Source: Paraburkholderia caledonica NBRC 102488 (GTDB lineage Bacteria > Pseudomonadota > Gammaproteobacteria > Burkholderiales > Burkholderiaceae). Taken from it: a stretch of DNA of 64,000 nt. Positions 39,597 through 48,821 of the stretch are shown here, one piece after another (the first letter of the stretch is position 1; each line of letters begins with the position of its first letter). Under the pieces are notes generated by a model that had not been told where the DNA came from, searched no databases, and saw nothing but the letters and a program-made list of their open reading frames with translations. The position numbers and the translations under genes are program-made. The stretch spans positions 1 to 64,000 of the forward strand of contig NZ_BAYE01000002.1 of the NCBI RefSeq assembly GCF_000685095.1, read 5' to 3'.

Positions 39597-41879
39597 TCAC
39601 AGAAGCGCCACGACCCGGACGTCGCCCTGCTCAGCGGAAGCGACCACCTTCTCGCCGATGCGGCGGAAGGTGATCGACACCGACGCGTCGCCGACCCGCA
39701 GATCGCCAACTTCGAGCCAGTCGATGCCTTCCGGCAGCATAGGTTGCTCGATCAGCACTTCGCAGCGTTCGGCGTCGATCGTGATGCCGAGGCACGCCTC
39801 CAGCATCATGAACGGCGAACCCGCTGCCCACGCCTGCGGCAGGCAGGCGACTGGATAGGCGGTGGGCGGCTCGCCGCGTCGGCGTGGGAAGCCGCAGAAC
39901 AGCTCGGGCAGACGCATGTCGAAATTGACGGCCGCCTGGAACAGCGCCTGCAACAGCCGCACCGCCGCTGCCTTGCCGCCGTAATGCGACAGCCCGCGCG
40001 CGCAGATTGCGTTGTCATGCGGCCAGACAGAGCCGTTGTGATACGCCATCGGATTGAAACGCGACTGGCTCGCGGCCAGCGTGCGCACGCCCCAGCCCGT
40101 GTGAAACAGCGTGGAGTCGAGCGCGCGAACCACCGCTTCGCCACGCTCACGCGAAGGCAAACCGAAAGCCAGCAGGTGACCCGCATTCGACGCCATCACA
40201 CGGCATAGTTCACCGTGACCGTCGAGCGCGATCCCGTAGAAGCCGGACTCTTCCATCCAGAACTTTTCTTCGACGCACTCGCGCAGTTTCTTCGAACGCG
40301 CCTTGTATTGCGCGGCTGCGTCGTGCAAGCCGCGCAGCTTTGCAAAGTAAGACATGGTGTCAAACGCGGCGCTCGCATAAGCCTGCACTTCGACGAGCGC
40401 AATCGGGCCATCGGGGAAGCGGCCGTCGGCATGAAACACGGAATCGTGACTGTCCTTCCAGCCCTGGTTCGCGAGGCCGCCATCCGACTCGCGCTGATAG
40501 TCGAGCAGCCCGTAACGATTCTTGTCGCAGACACCCGCGACCCAGCCGGCCGCGCGCTCCAGCGCCGGCCACAGTTCGTCGATCAGCGCGATGTCGCCCG
40601 TGCGAGCCGCATAAGCGCCGGCCAGTACGATAAAGAGCGGCGTGGTGTCGACGCCGCCGTAGTACAGCGCGAACGGCACTTCGCCGGTGGCCGCCATTTC
40701 TCCCTTGCGCATCTCATGCATGATCTTGCCAGGCGCGGCGTCGCGAAACGGCGAGTTTTCGCTTGCCTGATGCTCGGCAAGAAAACGCAGCACGCCGGCC
40801 GCGAGTTGCGGCTGCAACCAGAGCGTCTGCAACGACGTAATCACGGCATCGCGCCCGAACGGCGTGGAGAACCATGGAATGCCCGCATACGGATACGGTC
40901 CGGTCGCGAGGTCGGTGGTCAGCAAGCCGAGATCGGCAAACGAGCGGTCGATCCACGCGTTGAAAAGCGGATTGCTCGAACGCACGCGCGCGGTCACGCG
41001 CCGCCGTTCGCGCATGACGAGGTGCGCATCCACCAGCGCGGCGCGCACCGCCGTGCGGCCGACACGCGGCCGCTCGGTGTCGATCTGCGACATATGCGCT
41101 TCGCTCACCGGATGGGTCGGCGACGACACGCCGGCGCTCGGCGCGTCCGGCGATTGTGCGACCACCTGAACCGCGATCGACAGATAGATCGACACGCACG
41201 CCTGAGCCGGCAGGTTGACGGTGTAGTCGGCGCGGTCGGCGAACAGCTTGTCCGGCTGCGGCGCGAATGCGATCTGCACATTACGCGCCACGTCGTCGAG
41301 ACCGACGTAACCCAGCAGCACTTCGTCGTTCTCCACGCGCGGCGCCTCGATGCGCCCCTGCTTCGCGCGCTTCAGGCCGCGCACTTCGAACATGTCGCGA
41401 AAGTCGCTGCCGAAGGAAATGGACAGCGGCACGATCGCGTCGCTCGCGCCGTAGTTGGTGAGTTCGATCGCTTCGTTGAGCACCGTGCCCGACAGCACGC
41501 GCACGCGCTCCACGTGGATCACGCCCTCAGGCGTGCTGTCGCCGCCGAGCGGGGGCAACGGGCGGTTGGTCAGATGCGCGGTAAACGACGTGTTGTCGCT
41601 GTTGACGCTGCCCGACAGCAGCGAAGGCGCACGGCCCCCGAACGTGAGACGCAGTTGCGAAAGCACGCGGGTGTCGTTGACGAACAGGCCGTCGTCGTGG
41701 CCGGTGATATCGCCGAGAGGATCGTTGACGATGAAGGTGTCGCCCGACTTCAGCACGTGCTGCGTGGCGCTGGCAACGTTGAGGTTTTCCGTCGGGATGA
41801 AAACGCCGTCCGGCTCGGGTTCGCGGTGATCGATTCCGCCCGAGTGGGACAGGCCGCCGAGGGCTTCAGGCTGCTGCAT
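39597..41879 (-). CDS. amylo-alpha-1,6-glucosidase (glycogen-debranching type)
   Basis: 760 residues. The N-terminal beta domain (about 25-300) opens with LKSGDTFIVNDPLGDITGHD and carries LFVNDTRVLSQLRLTFGG, the start typical of bacterial GDE_N-type proteins. The (alpha/alpha)6 catalytic part follows: YAGIPWFSTPFGRDAVITSL, GWKDSHDSVFHADGRFPDGP and PYPVACLPQAWAAGSPFMM-like end. It hydrolyses alpha-1,6 linkages or related alpha-glucosides. No glycogen genes adjoin it. Start at ATG 41879. A 636-aa frame opposite this gene is only an antisense shadow. Confidence 0.88.
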   Translation of the reverse strand: MQQPEALGGLSHSGGIDHREPEPDGVFIPTENLNVASATQHVLKSGDTFIVNDPLGDITGHDDGLFVNDTRVLSQLRLTFGGRAPSLLSGSVNSDNTSFTAHLTNRPLPPLGGDSTPEGVIHVERVRVLSGTVLNEAIELTNYGASDAIVPLSISFGSDFRDMFEVRGLKRAKQGRIEAPRVENDEVLLGYVGLDDVARNVQIAFAPQPDKLFADRADYTVNLPAQACVSIYLSIAVQVVAQSPDAPSAGVSSPTHPVSEAHMSQIDTERPRVGRTAVRAALVDAHLVMRERRRVTARVRSSNPLFNAWIDRSFADLGLLTTDLATGPYPYAGIPWFSTPFGRDAVITSLQTLWLQPQLAAGVLRFLAEHQASENSPFRDAAPGKIMHEMRKGEMAATGEVPFALYYGGVDTTPLFIVLAGAYAARTGDIALIDELWPALERAAGWVAGVCDKNRYGLLDYQRESDGGLANQGWKDSHDSVFHADGRFPDGPIALVEVQAYASAAFDTMSYFAKLRGLHDAAAQYKARSKKLRECVEEKFWMEESGFYGIALDGHGELCRVMASNAGHLLAFGLPSRERGEAVVRALDSTLFHTGWGVRTLAASQSRFNPMAYHNGSVWPHDNAICARGLSHYGGKAAAVRLLQALFQAAVNFDMRLPELFCGFPRRRGEPPTAYPVACLPQAWAAGSPFMMLEACLGITIDAERCEVLIEQPMLPEGIDWLEVGDLRVGDASVSITFRRIGEKVVASAEQGDVRVVALL

Positions 41880-42231
41880 CAGGGTCGCTCCTATGGTTCG
41901 CTGCTGCGTTTCGCTTCACTTCCGGTTGCGGCGGGCGGTGCCCGGTCGCTTCCGATTGTAGAAGGTCTGGTCTCTTCAGACGAACTTCTCGCGGGGGAGT
42001 TTCGGTTTTTTTCGGTGGCACAGGACGTGCAGAGAGCCCCGCGTTCGGGCGAGTTGCGCACATGTTGCACCCGCAACCTCGCGCCGCCTGAGCTCGATGA
42101 GTCGCTGCCTTGGGACGTGCCTTGAGACGCTAACAGCAACAATGTTTTGCTTTGGCAGGACTGAGTGCGCAGCGACGCATCTGCGATACTGAATTCGTGT
42201 TCTGCTTGCCCGGCGGACACATCGCTGTCAT
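41880..42231. other. region upstream of the debranching gene; possible untranslated transcript
   Basis: No protein frame recognised. On the plus strand it ends in the hairpin at 42232, so a short untranslated transcript or leader is possible. Confidence 0.3.
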
Positions 42232-42259
42232 GGCCCGCCGCGCTTCGGCGGGCCTTTTT
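42232..42259 (+). terminator. hairpin with T-run, 30 bases before gene 42289
   Basis: GGCCCGCCG, loop CGCTT, CGGCGGGCC, then TTTTT. A perfect 9-base stem on the plus strand. No plus-strand gene lies within 2.7 kb upstream, so it ends either a small RNA or a leader of gene 42289 (attenuator). Confidence 0.8.
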
Positions 42260-42288
42260 AATCAGCCAGAAGAACAGGAAGAACTCGA

Positions 42289-42690
42289 ATGAACGCTTCT
42301 CTTGAAACGCTTTTTCCGGACCACGTCCATAGCGAAGACAGCGCCGTCAGTGCGCTGAACCATCAGGACATCGTCGTCGCCCTGTCGGCGGCTTTGAAGA
42401 CGCAGGACGTCGCAGTGCTGCACATGCTGTATCCGCGCACCGACGCGCGCACGCATCGCAGCCTCGACGCGCTCGTCGACGTATTGCATGGGCACGGGCT
42501 GCACGAAGTCGCGGATCTGATCGCGCATGAAGCGCACTACCTGCTGTTCAAGGATCCGGCGAAAGCGTGGAAAGCGTTCCACGAGATCCGCAACGACTCG
42601 CTCGCGATCGGCGTGCATCTCTATTATCACGGCCTGGTTGGCGAAGCGGCGGAACGCGCGCTAGACCAGGACGCGCATCGCAAGGCGTAA
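42289..42690 (+). CDS. hypothetical protein (133 aa)
   Basis: Starts MNASLETLFPDHVHSEDSAV after AGGAAGAACTCGA. Helical with many His and Ala residues: ALKTQDVAVLHMLYPRTDAR, LHEVADLIAHEAHYLLFKDP, IGVHLYYHGLVGEAAERALD. The His-rich helices could bind metal or haem, but no family pattern is known to me. A terminator-like hairpin lies just upstream. Confidence 0.65.
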   Translation: MNASLETLFPDHVHSEDSAVSALNHQDIVVALSAALKTQDVAVLHMLYPRTDARTHRSLDALVDVLHGHGLHEVADLIAHEAHYLLFKDPAKAWKAFHEIRNDSLAIGVHLYYHGLVGEAAERALDQDAHRKA

Positions 42691-42715
42691 GCAATCCGTT
42701 TGAAAGATCCGCCGG

Positions 42716-43573
42716 TCATCTGGCGTTCGTCGCGCGAATGAATTCGTCGATGTAACGATTGAAGGCCGACGGATGCGCGAGATTCATGCCGTGCGACGCG
42801 CCGCGCACCGTTTCGCGGCGTGCGTCGGGCAACCACGATTGCAGCGCGGCCGCAGTGCGCCGAAACATTTCCGGACTTTTTTCGCCGTCTATCAGCAGCA
42901 CGGGGCAACGCACGTCGGCGGCCTCTTGCGGCACGTAAGCCGGCAGCGGATCGCGCAGTTGCAGGGGGAGCGTGGCCGCGTTGTCGGTTGCCATCCGGCG
43001 AAAAGCCGGCGTGCTCATCGCCCAGAAACCGGGGCGGCTCACCGAATCCACGAACAGTTGCAGGCCCGCCTCCACGTCGCCGGTCTCGATCAACTGCGCC
43101 GCCCGCGCTCGCAACGCATTGACCGTTTCGGGCACGCTTGCGGGTGGCCGCCCGGCGATCTGCAACGGCCCACCCGGGTCCGCAAGGGTTAAGGTGCGTA
43201 TGTGCTGCGGGTAACGGCGCGCGGAATGAAACGCGACGCAGCCGCCGCGCGAATGACCGACCACGTGGGCCGCTCCCATGCCGAAACGCTCGATGAATTG
43301 CGCAACCTGATCCGCATGCGCGCTCCAGCTGAACGGGGCGTCAGGCCTGGTGTTGGTCATCGGCCAATAGTGCGTGAGACTCACCGCGAGGCAACGGTAA
43401 TGCTTCGAAAGGCCGACGAGTTGCGGCTGCCAGTAACGGTAATCGCAAAGCGAGCCGTGCACGAACAGCAGTAGTTCGCCTTCGCCAGCCTCGACATAGG
43501 GCATGCGCAAACCGCTTTCCAGTTCGATGAAGGAAGCGGAAGTAGCGAAGGACTCAGAAGCGGATCGATTCAC
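42716..43573 (-). CDS. alpha/beta-hydrolase
   Basis: About 285 residues from GTG 43573; the frame is open to 43663 but the extra residues are unnatural. Oxyanion start LLLFVHGSLCDYRYWQPQLV, nucleophile elbow VVGHSRGGC (Ser), acid in VLLIDGEKSPEMF region, catalytic His in GASHGMNLAHP. A typical cofactor-free esterase, epoxide or haloalkane hydrolase-like enzyme; substrate unknown. Convergent with the 133-aa gene. Confidence 0.85.
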   Translation of the reverse strand: MNRSASESFATSASFIELESGLRMPYVEAGEGELLLFVHGSLCDYRYWQPQLVGLSKHYRCLAVSLTHYWPMTNTRPDAPFSWSAHADQVAQFIERFGMGAAHVVGHSRGGCVAFHSARRYPQHIRTLTLADPGGPLQIAGRPPASVPETVNALRARAAQLIETGDVEAGLQLFVDSVSRPGFWAMSTPAFRRMATDNAATLPLQLRDPLPAYVPQEAADVRCPVLLIDGEKSPEMFRRTAAALQSWLPDARRETVRGASHGMNLAHPSAFNRYIDEFIRATNAR

Positions 43574-43771
43574 AGATGGTTCGCGGCAGCGCCGCAACGC
43601 CGGTCGGATGAATTGAGTGGGCGGATCGAGCGCTTGCAGGAATCTGCAAGCGCCACGCGACATGTATTGTCACACAGCCGCGTCTTACGCTGCCGGCCGG
43701 CAGGTTCGCGGCTGGAGTGCTGCCGAAAACGCGCTGCAGGCCGCGACAGAACGCGGCAGGCTACGGTCGAC

Positions 43772-44824
43772 TCACTCGTAAGCGAACTCTTCCAGCAAGC
43801 CGGCGGCGGCTGCCGCGCCCGCGCCGCGCACGGCGCACGTCAGCGGCTCGTCGGCCACGCGCACTTCGAGGCCGATCTCGTTCGAGAGGCGCCGCTCCAG
43901 ATTGCCGAGCAGCGCGCCGCCGCCCGTGAGCACGATGCCGTTGTGCGCGATGTCGGTGGCGAGCTCGGCGGGCGCCATTTCCAGCCCGCGTTTCACAGCG
44001 CCGATCACCTGGCGCAGCGGTCCTTCTATCGCGTCGGCAATATCGTGATTGCTCAGTTGCACCGTGCGCGGCAAACCGTCGTCCACGCTGCGCCCGGTCG
44101 CGTTCATGTGCTCGGCCGGCACGTCGCGCACAGCCGAACCGATATTCTTCTTCACGTGCTCGGCGGTCTGCTCGCCGAGCAGCACGCCATACAGATTACG
44201 CACGTAACCGATGATCGCCATGTCGAAGGTGTCGCCGCCCACGCGGATCGAGCCGCTATACGCGGTGCCGCCGAGCGTGATCACGCCGACTTCAGTGGTG
44301 CCGCCCCCGATATCGACGACCATCGAGCCGGTTGCATCGGACACCGGCAAACCCGCGCCGACAGCAGACGCTAGCGATTCGTCGATCAGACTTACCTTCC
44401 ACGCACCTGCCGCGACAGCCGCTTCCCTGATCGCGCGACGTTCGACCTGAGTCGCGCTCGCCGGAACGCACAGCGTGAATGCCGCGCGGCGGCTGAGCAA
44501 TTGCCGCGGGCGAGCCATATCGACGAACTGCCGGATCATGTGCTCAGCGGCGGAGAAGTTGGCGATCACGCCATGACGCATCGGGCGGACAGCTTCCAGA
44601 TTGCGCGGCTCCCGGCCGAGAAGCTGGCGCGCCTCGGCGCCCACCGCCGTGACGCGTTTTGGGCCGGTCGAGTGATCTTTTTCGAAGCAGACAACCGACG
44701 GCTGATTCAGCACGATGCCGCCGTCGTCGGTGTAAATGAGGGTATTGGCCGTGCCGAGGTCTACCGTTACGGCCTGGCGGAACAGTCGGTCGAAAAGCGG
44801 GTGATGCGGCGTCGGTCTGGCCAT
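43772..44824 (-). CDS. mreB: MreB-type actin homologue (second copy type)
   Basis: 350 residues. Phosphate-1 loop AVTVDLGTANTLIYTDDGG, phosphate-2 MVVDIGGGTTEVGVITLGGT, adenosine motif IVLTGGGALLGNLERRL, all intact. MreB filaments guide cell-wall synthesis in rods. The usual genomic partners mreC, mreD, pbpA and rodA are absent here, and the sequence differs from standard MreB near the start, so this is most likely a paralogue with its own role. Start at ATG 44824. Confidence 0.88.
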   Translation of the reverse strand: MARPTPHHPLFDRLFRQAVTVDLGTANTLIYTDDGGIVLNQPSVVCFEKDHSTGPKRVTAVGAEARQLLGREPRNLEAVRPMRHGVIANFSAAEHMIRQFVDMARPRQLLSRRAAFTLCVPASATQVERRAIREAAVAAGAWKVSLIDESLASAVGAGLPVSDATGSMVVDIGGGTTEVGVITLGGTAYSGSIRVGGDTFDMAIIGYVRNLYGVLLGEQTAEHVKKNIGSAVRDVPAEHMNATGRSVDDGLPRTVQLSNHDIADAIEGPLRQVIGAVKRGLEMAPAELATDIAHNGIVLTGGGALLGNLERRLSNEIGLEVRVADEPLTCAVRGAGAAAAAGLLEEFAYE

Positions 44825-45048
44825 AAGAAGGCTCTGTTGTGTCGCTCTGTAGCGTTGCGTGGTGGCTTCGCTCAGTTGCGTCGCTTGTTTGCGTCGTTAG
44901 CGCCCATGCACGGCAGCATGAAAAGTGCGCCCCCGGTCACCCCTGCCGCGGGCACTGCGCAGTCCCGCGACGGGCGTGATTTTCGTGCTATGAGCAGTTA
45001 ACGGCAAATAGACCGATATCTTTAGGGCCGCTTTTCAAGCGATCTGTA

Positions 45049-45708
45049 TCAATCGCGCGACAAAGCGCCCAGCGTGCGCTCGAGCGCCTGCTCGCCGAGC
45101 GCGACGCCGTCCGCGCTGATCGTGTGGCCAACGCCCGGCAACGCATAGGCGTCGACGGTGTAGCCGGCCGCGCTGAACGCGTCGGCGGCGTATTCGAGCT
45201 CCTGAACTGGAATCACCTCGTCTTCCTCGCCGTGAATCAGAGTGAGCGGAGTGCCGTTATGAGCGCCGACGGGCGACGCAAGCCGTCCCGAATAAGCGAC
45301 GACGCATGCAGCGCCCTCCGCGCTCGTCGCCACATGATGCAACGCCATGATCGAACCTTGCGAAAAGCCGACGAGCGCAAGCCGTCCGAAAGCAAGTTGC
45401 CAATGAGCAAGCTCGGCTTCGAGCATGCGGCGCAGCGCGGCGTAGGCTGTCGCAGCACGCGCTTCGCGGTTGCCTTCGCTAACGTCACGCAAGCTGAACC
45501 ACTGACGCCCGCCGAAACCGCCGTCGAAGGGATCGGTGCCCTCGAGCGACGTGAAGGCCACATCGGGCAAACGCTCGCTCCAGATGTCCGCGAGCGGCAT
45601 CAGATCGCGCGCATTGCTGCCCACGCCGTGCATCAGCACCACCAGTCCCTTGGCAGGCGCGGTCAGCGGCGCGCGCCGCCAGCCGTGTTCGAATTGCTCC
45701 CAGGCCAT
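45049..45708 (-). CDS. carboxylesterase / phospholipase, YpfH-like
   Basis: 219 residues of the small esterase family (AB_hydrolase_2). It starts MAWEQFEHGWRRAPLTAPAK, then LVVLMHGVGSNARDLMPLAD, nucleophile LVGFSQGSIM (Ser about residue 115), acid LIHGEEDEVIPVQE and His in PGVGHTISADG. Acts on short acyl esters in the cytoplasm; real substrate unknown. Confidence 0.88.
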   Translation of the reverse strand: MAWEQFEHGWRRAPLTAPAKGLVVLMHGVGSNARDLMPLADIWSERLPDVAFTSLEGTDPFDGGFGGRQWFSLRDVSEGNREARAATAYAALRRMLEAELAHWQLAFGRLALVGFSQGSIMALHHVATSAEGAACVVAYSGRLASPVGAHNGTPLTLIHGEEDEVIPVQELEYAADAFSAAGYTVDAYALPGVGHTISADGVALGEQALERTLGALSRD

Positions 45709-46097
45709 ATTGCTTTCCTTTGCTGTATTTGAATTGCGGTTGATGGCGGCCGCCTGCTACATCGCAAACTGCAGCAATATGCAGTCTGGGTCGGCCTTAG
45801 CCGCGAGCATACGCTGTCGGCTTCGCTCGTGCCGCCTCTGCCTGCGCGCGTCGGCGACGTCGAAAGATGAATACGGGTATCCTTTTGCTAGCATCCAGCG
45901 GACCCGCATCATCGTATGGCGCTGCCTGTCGCAGCATGTTGCATGAGCGCCGCATTGGGGGCGCATGCATGGCGCCCTGAGTGGCAACTTCGCGGCACCG
46001 TGGCGGCACCTTTGCGGCAGAAGAGCGGCGCATGCCCATGCAGCAGTGCAGGGTATCGGCGCGCGAGGTCCGCGGCACATCGATCCGGGAGAATCTC
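45709..46097. other. about 390-base region, nothing recognised
   Basis: Between the divergent esterase and exporter genes. Frames here are antisense or extensions of the exporter frame with poor composition; GGGAGAATCTC at the right end is the exporter's ribosome binding site. Confidence 0.4.
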
Positions 46098-47684
46098 TTG
46101 AGCCAACCACCGTCCGCGGCGCCTTCCGCGCCTGCGTCCGCCCCACCCGCCCCTCCACCGCCGCTGCAAGGCGGGCAACTGGTGCTCGCGACGATTGCCG
46201 TCGCGCTCGCCACATTCATGAACGTGCTCGACACGTCGATAGCGAACGTCGCCATTCCGACAATCTCGGGCAACCTCGGCGTCTCCGTCGACGAGGGCAC
46301 CTGGGTCATCACCGTGTTCGCCGCGGCCAATGCGGTTTCGATTCCCCTCACCGGCTGGCTCACACAGCGCATCGGCCAGGTGAAGCTGTTCGTCGGCGCG
46401 ATCCTGATGTTCGTGCTCGCCTCGTGGCTGTGCGGCATTGCGCCGACGCTGCCGATCCTGCTGCTCGCGCGGGTTTTCCAGGGCGCCGTGGCTGGCCCGC
46501 TGATTCCGCTGTCGCAAGCCATTCTGCTCGGCTCCTATCCCAAGGAGAAAGCGTCGACCGCGCTCGCGCTATGGGCAATGACCGCCACCGTCGGTCCGAT
46601 CGCGGGCCCGGCGCTCGGCGGCTGGATCACGGACAGCTACAGCTGGTCATGGATCTTCTACATCAACATTCCGGTGGGCCTGTTTGCTGCCGGCGTCACG
46701 TGGATGATCTATCGCACTCGCGAGTCGCCCACCCGTAAGCCGCCAATCGACGTGGTCGGCCTGGGCCTGCTGATTACATGGGTAGCTTCGTTGCAGATCA
46801 TGCTCGACAAGGGCAAGGATCTTGACTGGTTCGCGTCGCCGGTTATCGTGATTCTCGGCATTACCGCGCTGATCAGCTTCGCATTCTTTCTTGTGTGGGA
46901 ATTGACAGAAGAGAACCCGATTGTCGATTTACGGCTTTTTCAGCAGCGTAACTTTCTCGGCGGCACGATTGCGATCTCCGTCGCATATGGCGTTTTCTTC
47001 GGCAATCTCGTGCTGTTGCCGCAGTGGATGCAGGAGTACCTGAATTACCGCTCGGTCGACGCAGGCCTCGTCACCGCGCCGCTAGGGATTTTCGCCGTGA
47101 TTCTCGCGCCGGTAATGGGCCGCGTGCTGCCGCGCTCCGACGCGCGCATCATCGCGACGATGGCTTTCGTCGGCTTCGCGATCGTCTTTTATATGCGCTC
47201 GAAGTACGTGATCGAGATCGACACCTGGCACCTCGTGATACCGACGCTATTGCAAGGCATTCCAATGGCGCTCTTCTTCGTGCCGCTCACGTCGATCATT
47301 CTCTCGGGACAGCCACCGGCAAAGATCCCGGCGGCGGCCGGCCTGTCGAACTTCGCTCGCGTGTTTTGCGGCGCGGTGGGTACTTCAATTGCGGGCAATG
47401 CCTGGAACAACCGCACAGTGCTGCATCATGAAAGGCTCACCGAACGCGCATCCGTGAACAACCCGTTGTTCAACCAGCAGATCGATTCGACGCAGTCGTT
47501 GCTGCATATGAACACGCAATCTGCGCACGCGCTATTCGATTTCACCGTGAATACGCAGGCGGCGATGATGGGCCTGAACGACATCTTCTTTATATCGGCG
47601 GTCATCTTCATTCTGATCATTCCGCTGATCTGGATCACCCGGCCCGCAAAGGGCGGCAGTCAGGACGCAGCAGGCGCGCATTGA
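46098..47684 (+). CDS. MFS multidrug exporter, DHA2 (EmrB/QacA) type
   Basis: About 528 residues with 14 expected membrane helices. I take TTG 46098 as start since GGGAGAATCTC precedes it; ATG codons further upstream lie in low-complexity sequence. Helix 1 carries LATFMNVLDTSIANVAIPTI, the DHA2 signature with the membrane Asp. Then NLGVSVDEGTWVITVFAAAN, motif A region GWLTQRIGQVKLF, and motif C-like ATVGPIAGPALGGWITDSYS-W. It should export drugs or other hydrophobic compounds using protons. An EmrA-type adaptor is not adjacent, so it may work without one or with one made elsewhere. Confidence 0.88.
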   Translation: MSQPPSAAPSAPASAPPAPPPPLQGGQLVLATIAVALATFMNVLDTSIANVAIPTISGNLGVSVDEGTWVITVFAAANAVSIPLTGWLTQRIGQVKLFVGAILMFVLASWLCGIAPTLPILLLARVFQGAVAGPLIPLSQAILLGSYPKEKASTALALWAMTATVGPIAGPALGGWITDSYSWSWIFYINIPVGLFAAGVTWMIYRTRESPTRKPPIDVVGLGLLITWVASLQIMLDKGKDLDWFASPVIVILGITALISFAFFLVWELTEENPIVDLRLFQQRNFLGGTIAISVAYGVFFGNLVLLPQWMQEYLNYRSVDAGLVTAPLGIFAVILAPVMGRVLPRSDARIIATMAFVGFAIVFYMRSKYVIEIDTWHLVIPTLLQGIPMALFFVPLTSIILSGQPPAKIPAAAGLSNFARVFCGAVGTSIAGNAWNNRTVLHHERLTERASVNNPLFNQQIDSTQSLLHMNTQSAHALFDFTVNTQAAMMGLNDIFFISAVIFILIIPLIWITRPAKGGSQDAAGAH

Positions 47685-47789
47685 CGGCAGCGCGGGCGTC
47701 GCAGCGGCTCTCTAAGCTTCGCGCGGCGCCCGCCTCAACACATTGCGGATGCTTGCCAGTAGAATCGCGGCTCCACAGGGTTGAGCCTC

Positions 47790-48704
47790 ATGAACTACGC
47801 ATCCGTCCTCGAACAGATCCATCGCGACTTGCGGCCTTTCCTCGGCACCGGCAAAGTCGCCGATTACATTCCGCAACTGGCGACGGTCCCCGCCGACAGC
47901 TTCGGCATGGCGATCGTCACGACATCCGGCGAAGTATTTACGATCGGCGAAGCAGACACGCGTTTTTCCATTCAAAGCATTTCAAAGCTATTCGCCTGCA
48001 CAATGGCGTTCCGGCTGCTGGGCGACGAGTTGTGGCAGCGTGTCGGTCGAGAACCGTCGGGCAACGCGTTTAATTCACTGGTTCAACTGGAAGCGGAGCA
48101 CGGCAAGCCGCGCAATCCATTCATCAATGCAGGCGCATTGATCGTTACCGACGTGCTGTGCCGGCGCTTTGTGCAGGCCGAAACTGCGCTCGTCGAATTC
48201 ATGCGGCGCTTAACAGGCGAAGCAAGCATCGACTACGATCTGCGCGTCGCCCAATCGGAGTTGCAGCACGCCCACCGCAATCGTGCGATGGCGCATTTCA
48301 TGGCGAGCTTCGGCAATATGGAAATGGCGCCGGAGGTCGTGGTCGATGCATATTGCCGCCAATGCGCGATTTCCATGAGCTGCGTCGAACTTGCGAAGGC
48401 AGCACTGTTCCTGACCAATCATGGCGTGGCGCCGTCCACTGGCGAGCGCATTCTGGACACCAGCTCCGCGAAACGTCTTTCCGCGCTAATGCTAACGTGC
48501 GGTACTTACGACGCAGCCGGCGATTTCGTCTACCGCGTCGGCCTGCCCGCCAAGAGCGGCGTGGGCGGCGGAATCGTTGCGGTATTGCCAGGAGAAATGG
48601 CAGTGTGCGTGTGGTCGCCAGGGCTCGATTCAAACGGCAATTCCCTGGCCGGAGTTCTTGCACTCGAATGGTTGACGACCTATACGGGCCAATCAATTTT
48701 CTGA
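47790..48704 (+). CDS. glsA: glutaminase
   Basis: 304 residues from ATG 47790. Serine-dependent beta-lactamase-like glutaminase: TRFSIQSISKLFACTMAFRL holds the catalytic Ser-x-x-Lys (SISK), followed by EPSGNAFNSLVQLE, NPFINAGALIVTDVL and KSGVGGGIVAVLPGEMAVCV. Converts glutamine to glutamate and ammonia. Length and motif order are those of GlsA/YneH. Ends before a convergent hairpin. Confidence 0.93.
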   Translation: MNYASVLEQIHRDLRPFLGTGKVADYIPQLATVPADSFGMAIVTTSGEVFTIGEADTRFSIQSISKLFACTMAFRLLGDELWQRVGREPSGNAFNSLVQLEAEHGKPRNPFINAGALIVTDVLCRRFVQAETALVEFMRRLTGEASIDYDLRVAQSELQHAHRNRAMAHFMASFGNMEMAPEVVVDAYCRQCAISMSCVELAKAALFLTNHGVAPSTGERILDTSSAKRLSALMLTCGTYDAAGDFVYRVGLPAKSGVGGGIVAVLPGEMAVCVWSPGLDSNGNSLAGVLALEWLTTYTGQSIF

Positions 48705-48752
48705 TTGCCAGTGAGCGGTGGCGCACAGACATTCAGGGTGAATTAACGCAGT

Positions 48753-48793
48753 GCGAATAGCGCGACGTTGAAACACTGCGCCGCGCTATTCGC
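48753..48793. terminator. bidirectional hairpin between convergent genes
   Basis: GCGAATAGCGCG (48753-48764) and CGCGCTATTCGC (48782-48793) form a perfect 12-base stem with a 17-base loop that contains a further CAGTG/CACTG-like pair nearby. Lies between glsA and the convergent NmrA-like gene and can end both. Confidence 0.7.
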
Positions 48794-48821
48794 CGTTTGC
48801 GTTGGCAACCTTTCGAACCGA

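Noticed and set aside
40215-42125. 636-codon open frame on the plus strand
   Set aside because: It lies fully opposite the debranching-enzyme gene, is rich in Arg, His and Val, and lacks any family pattern. Long antisense frames are normal in high-GC DNA.
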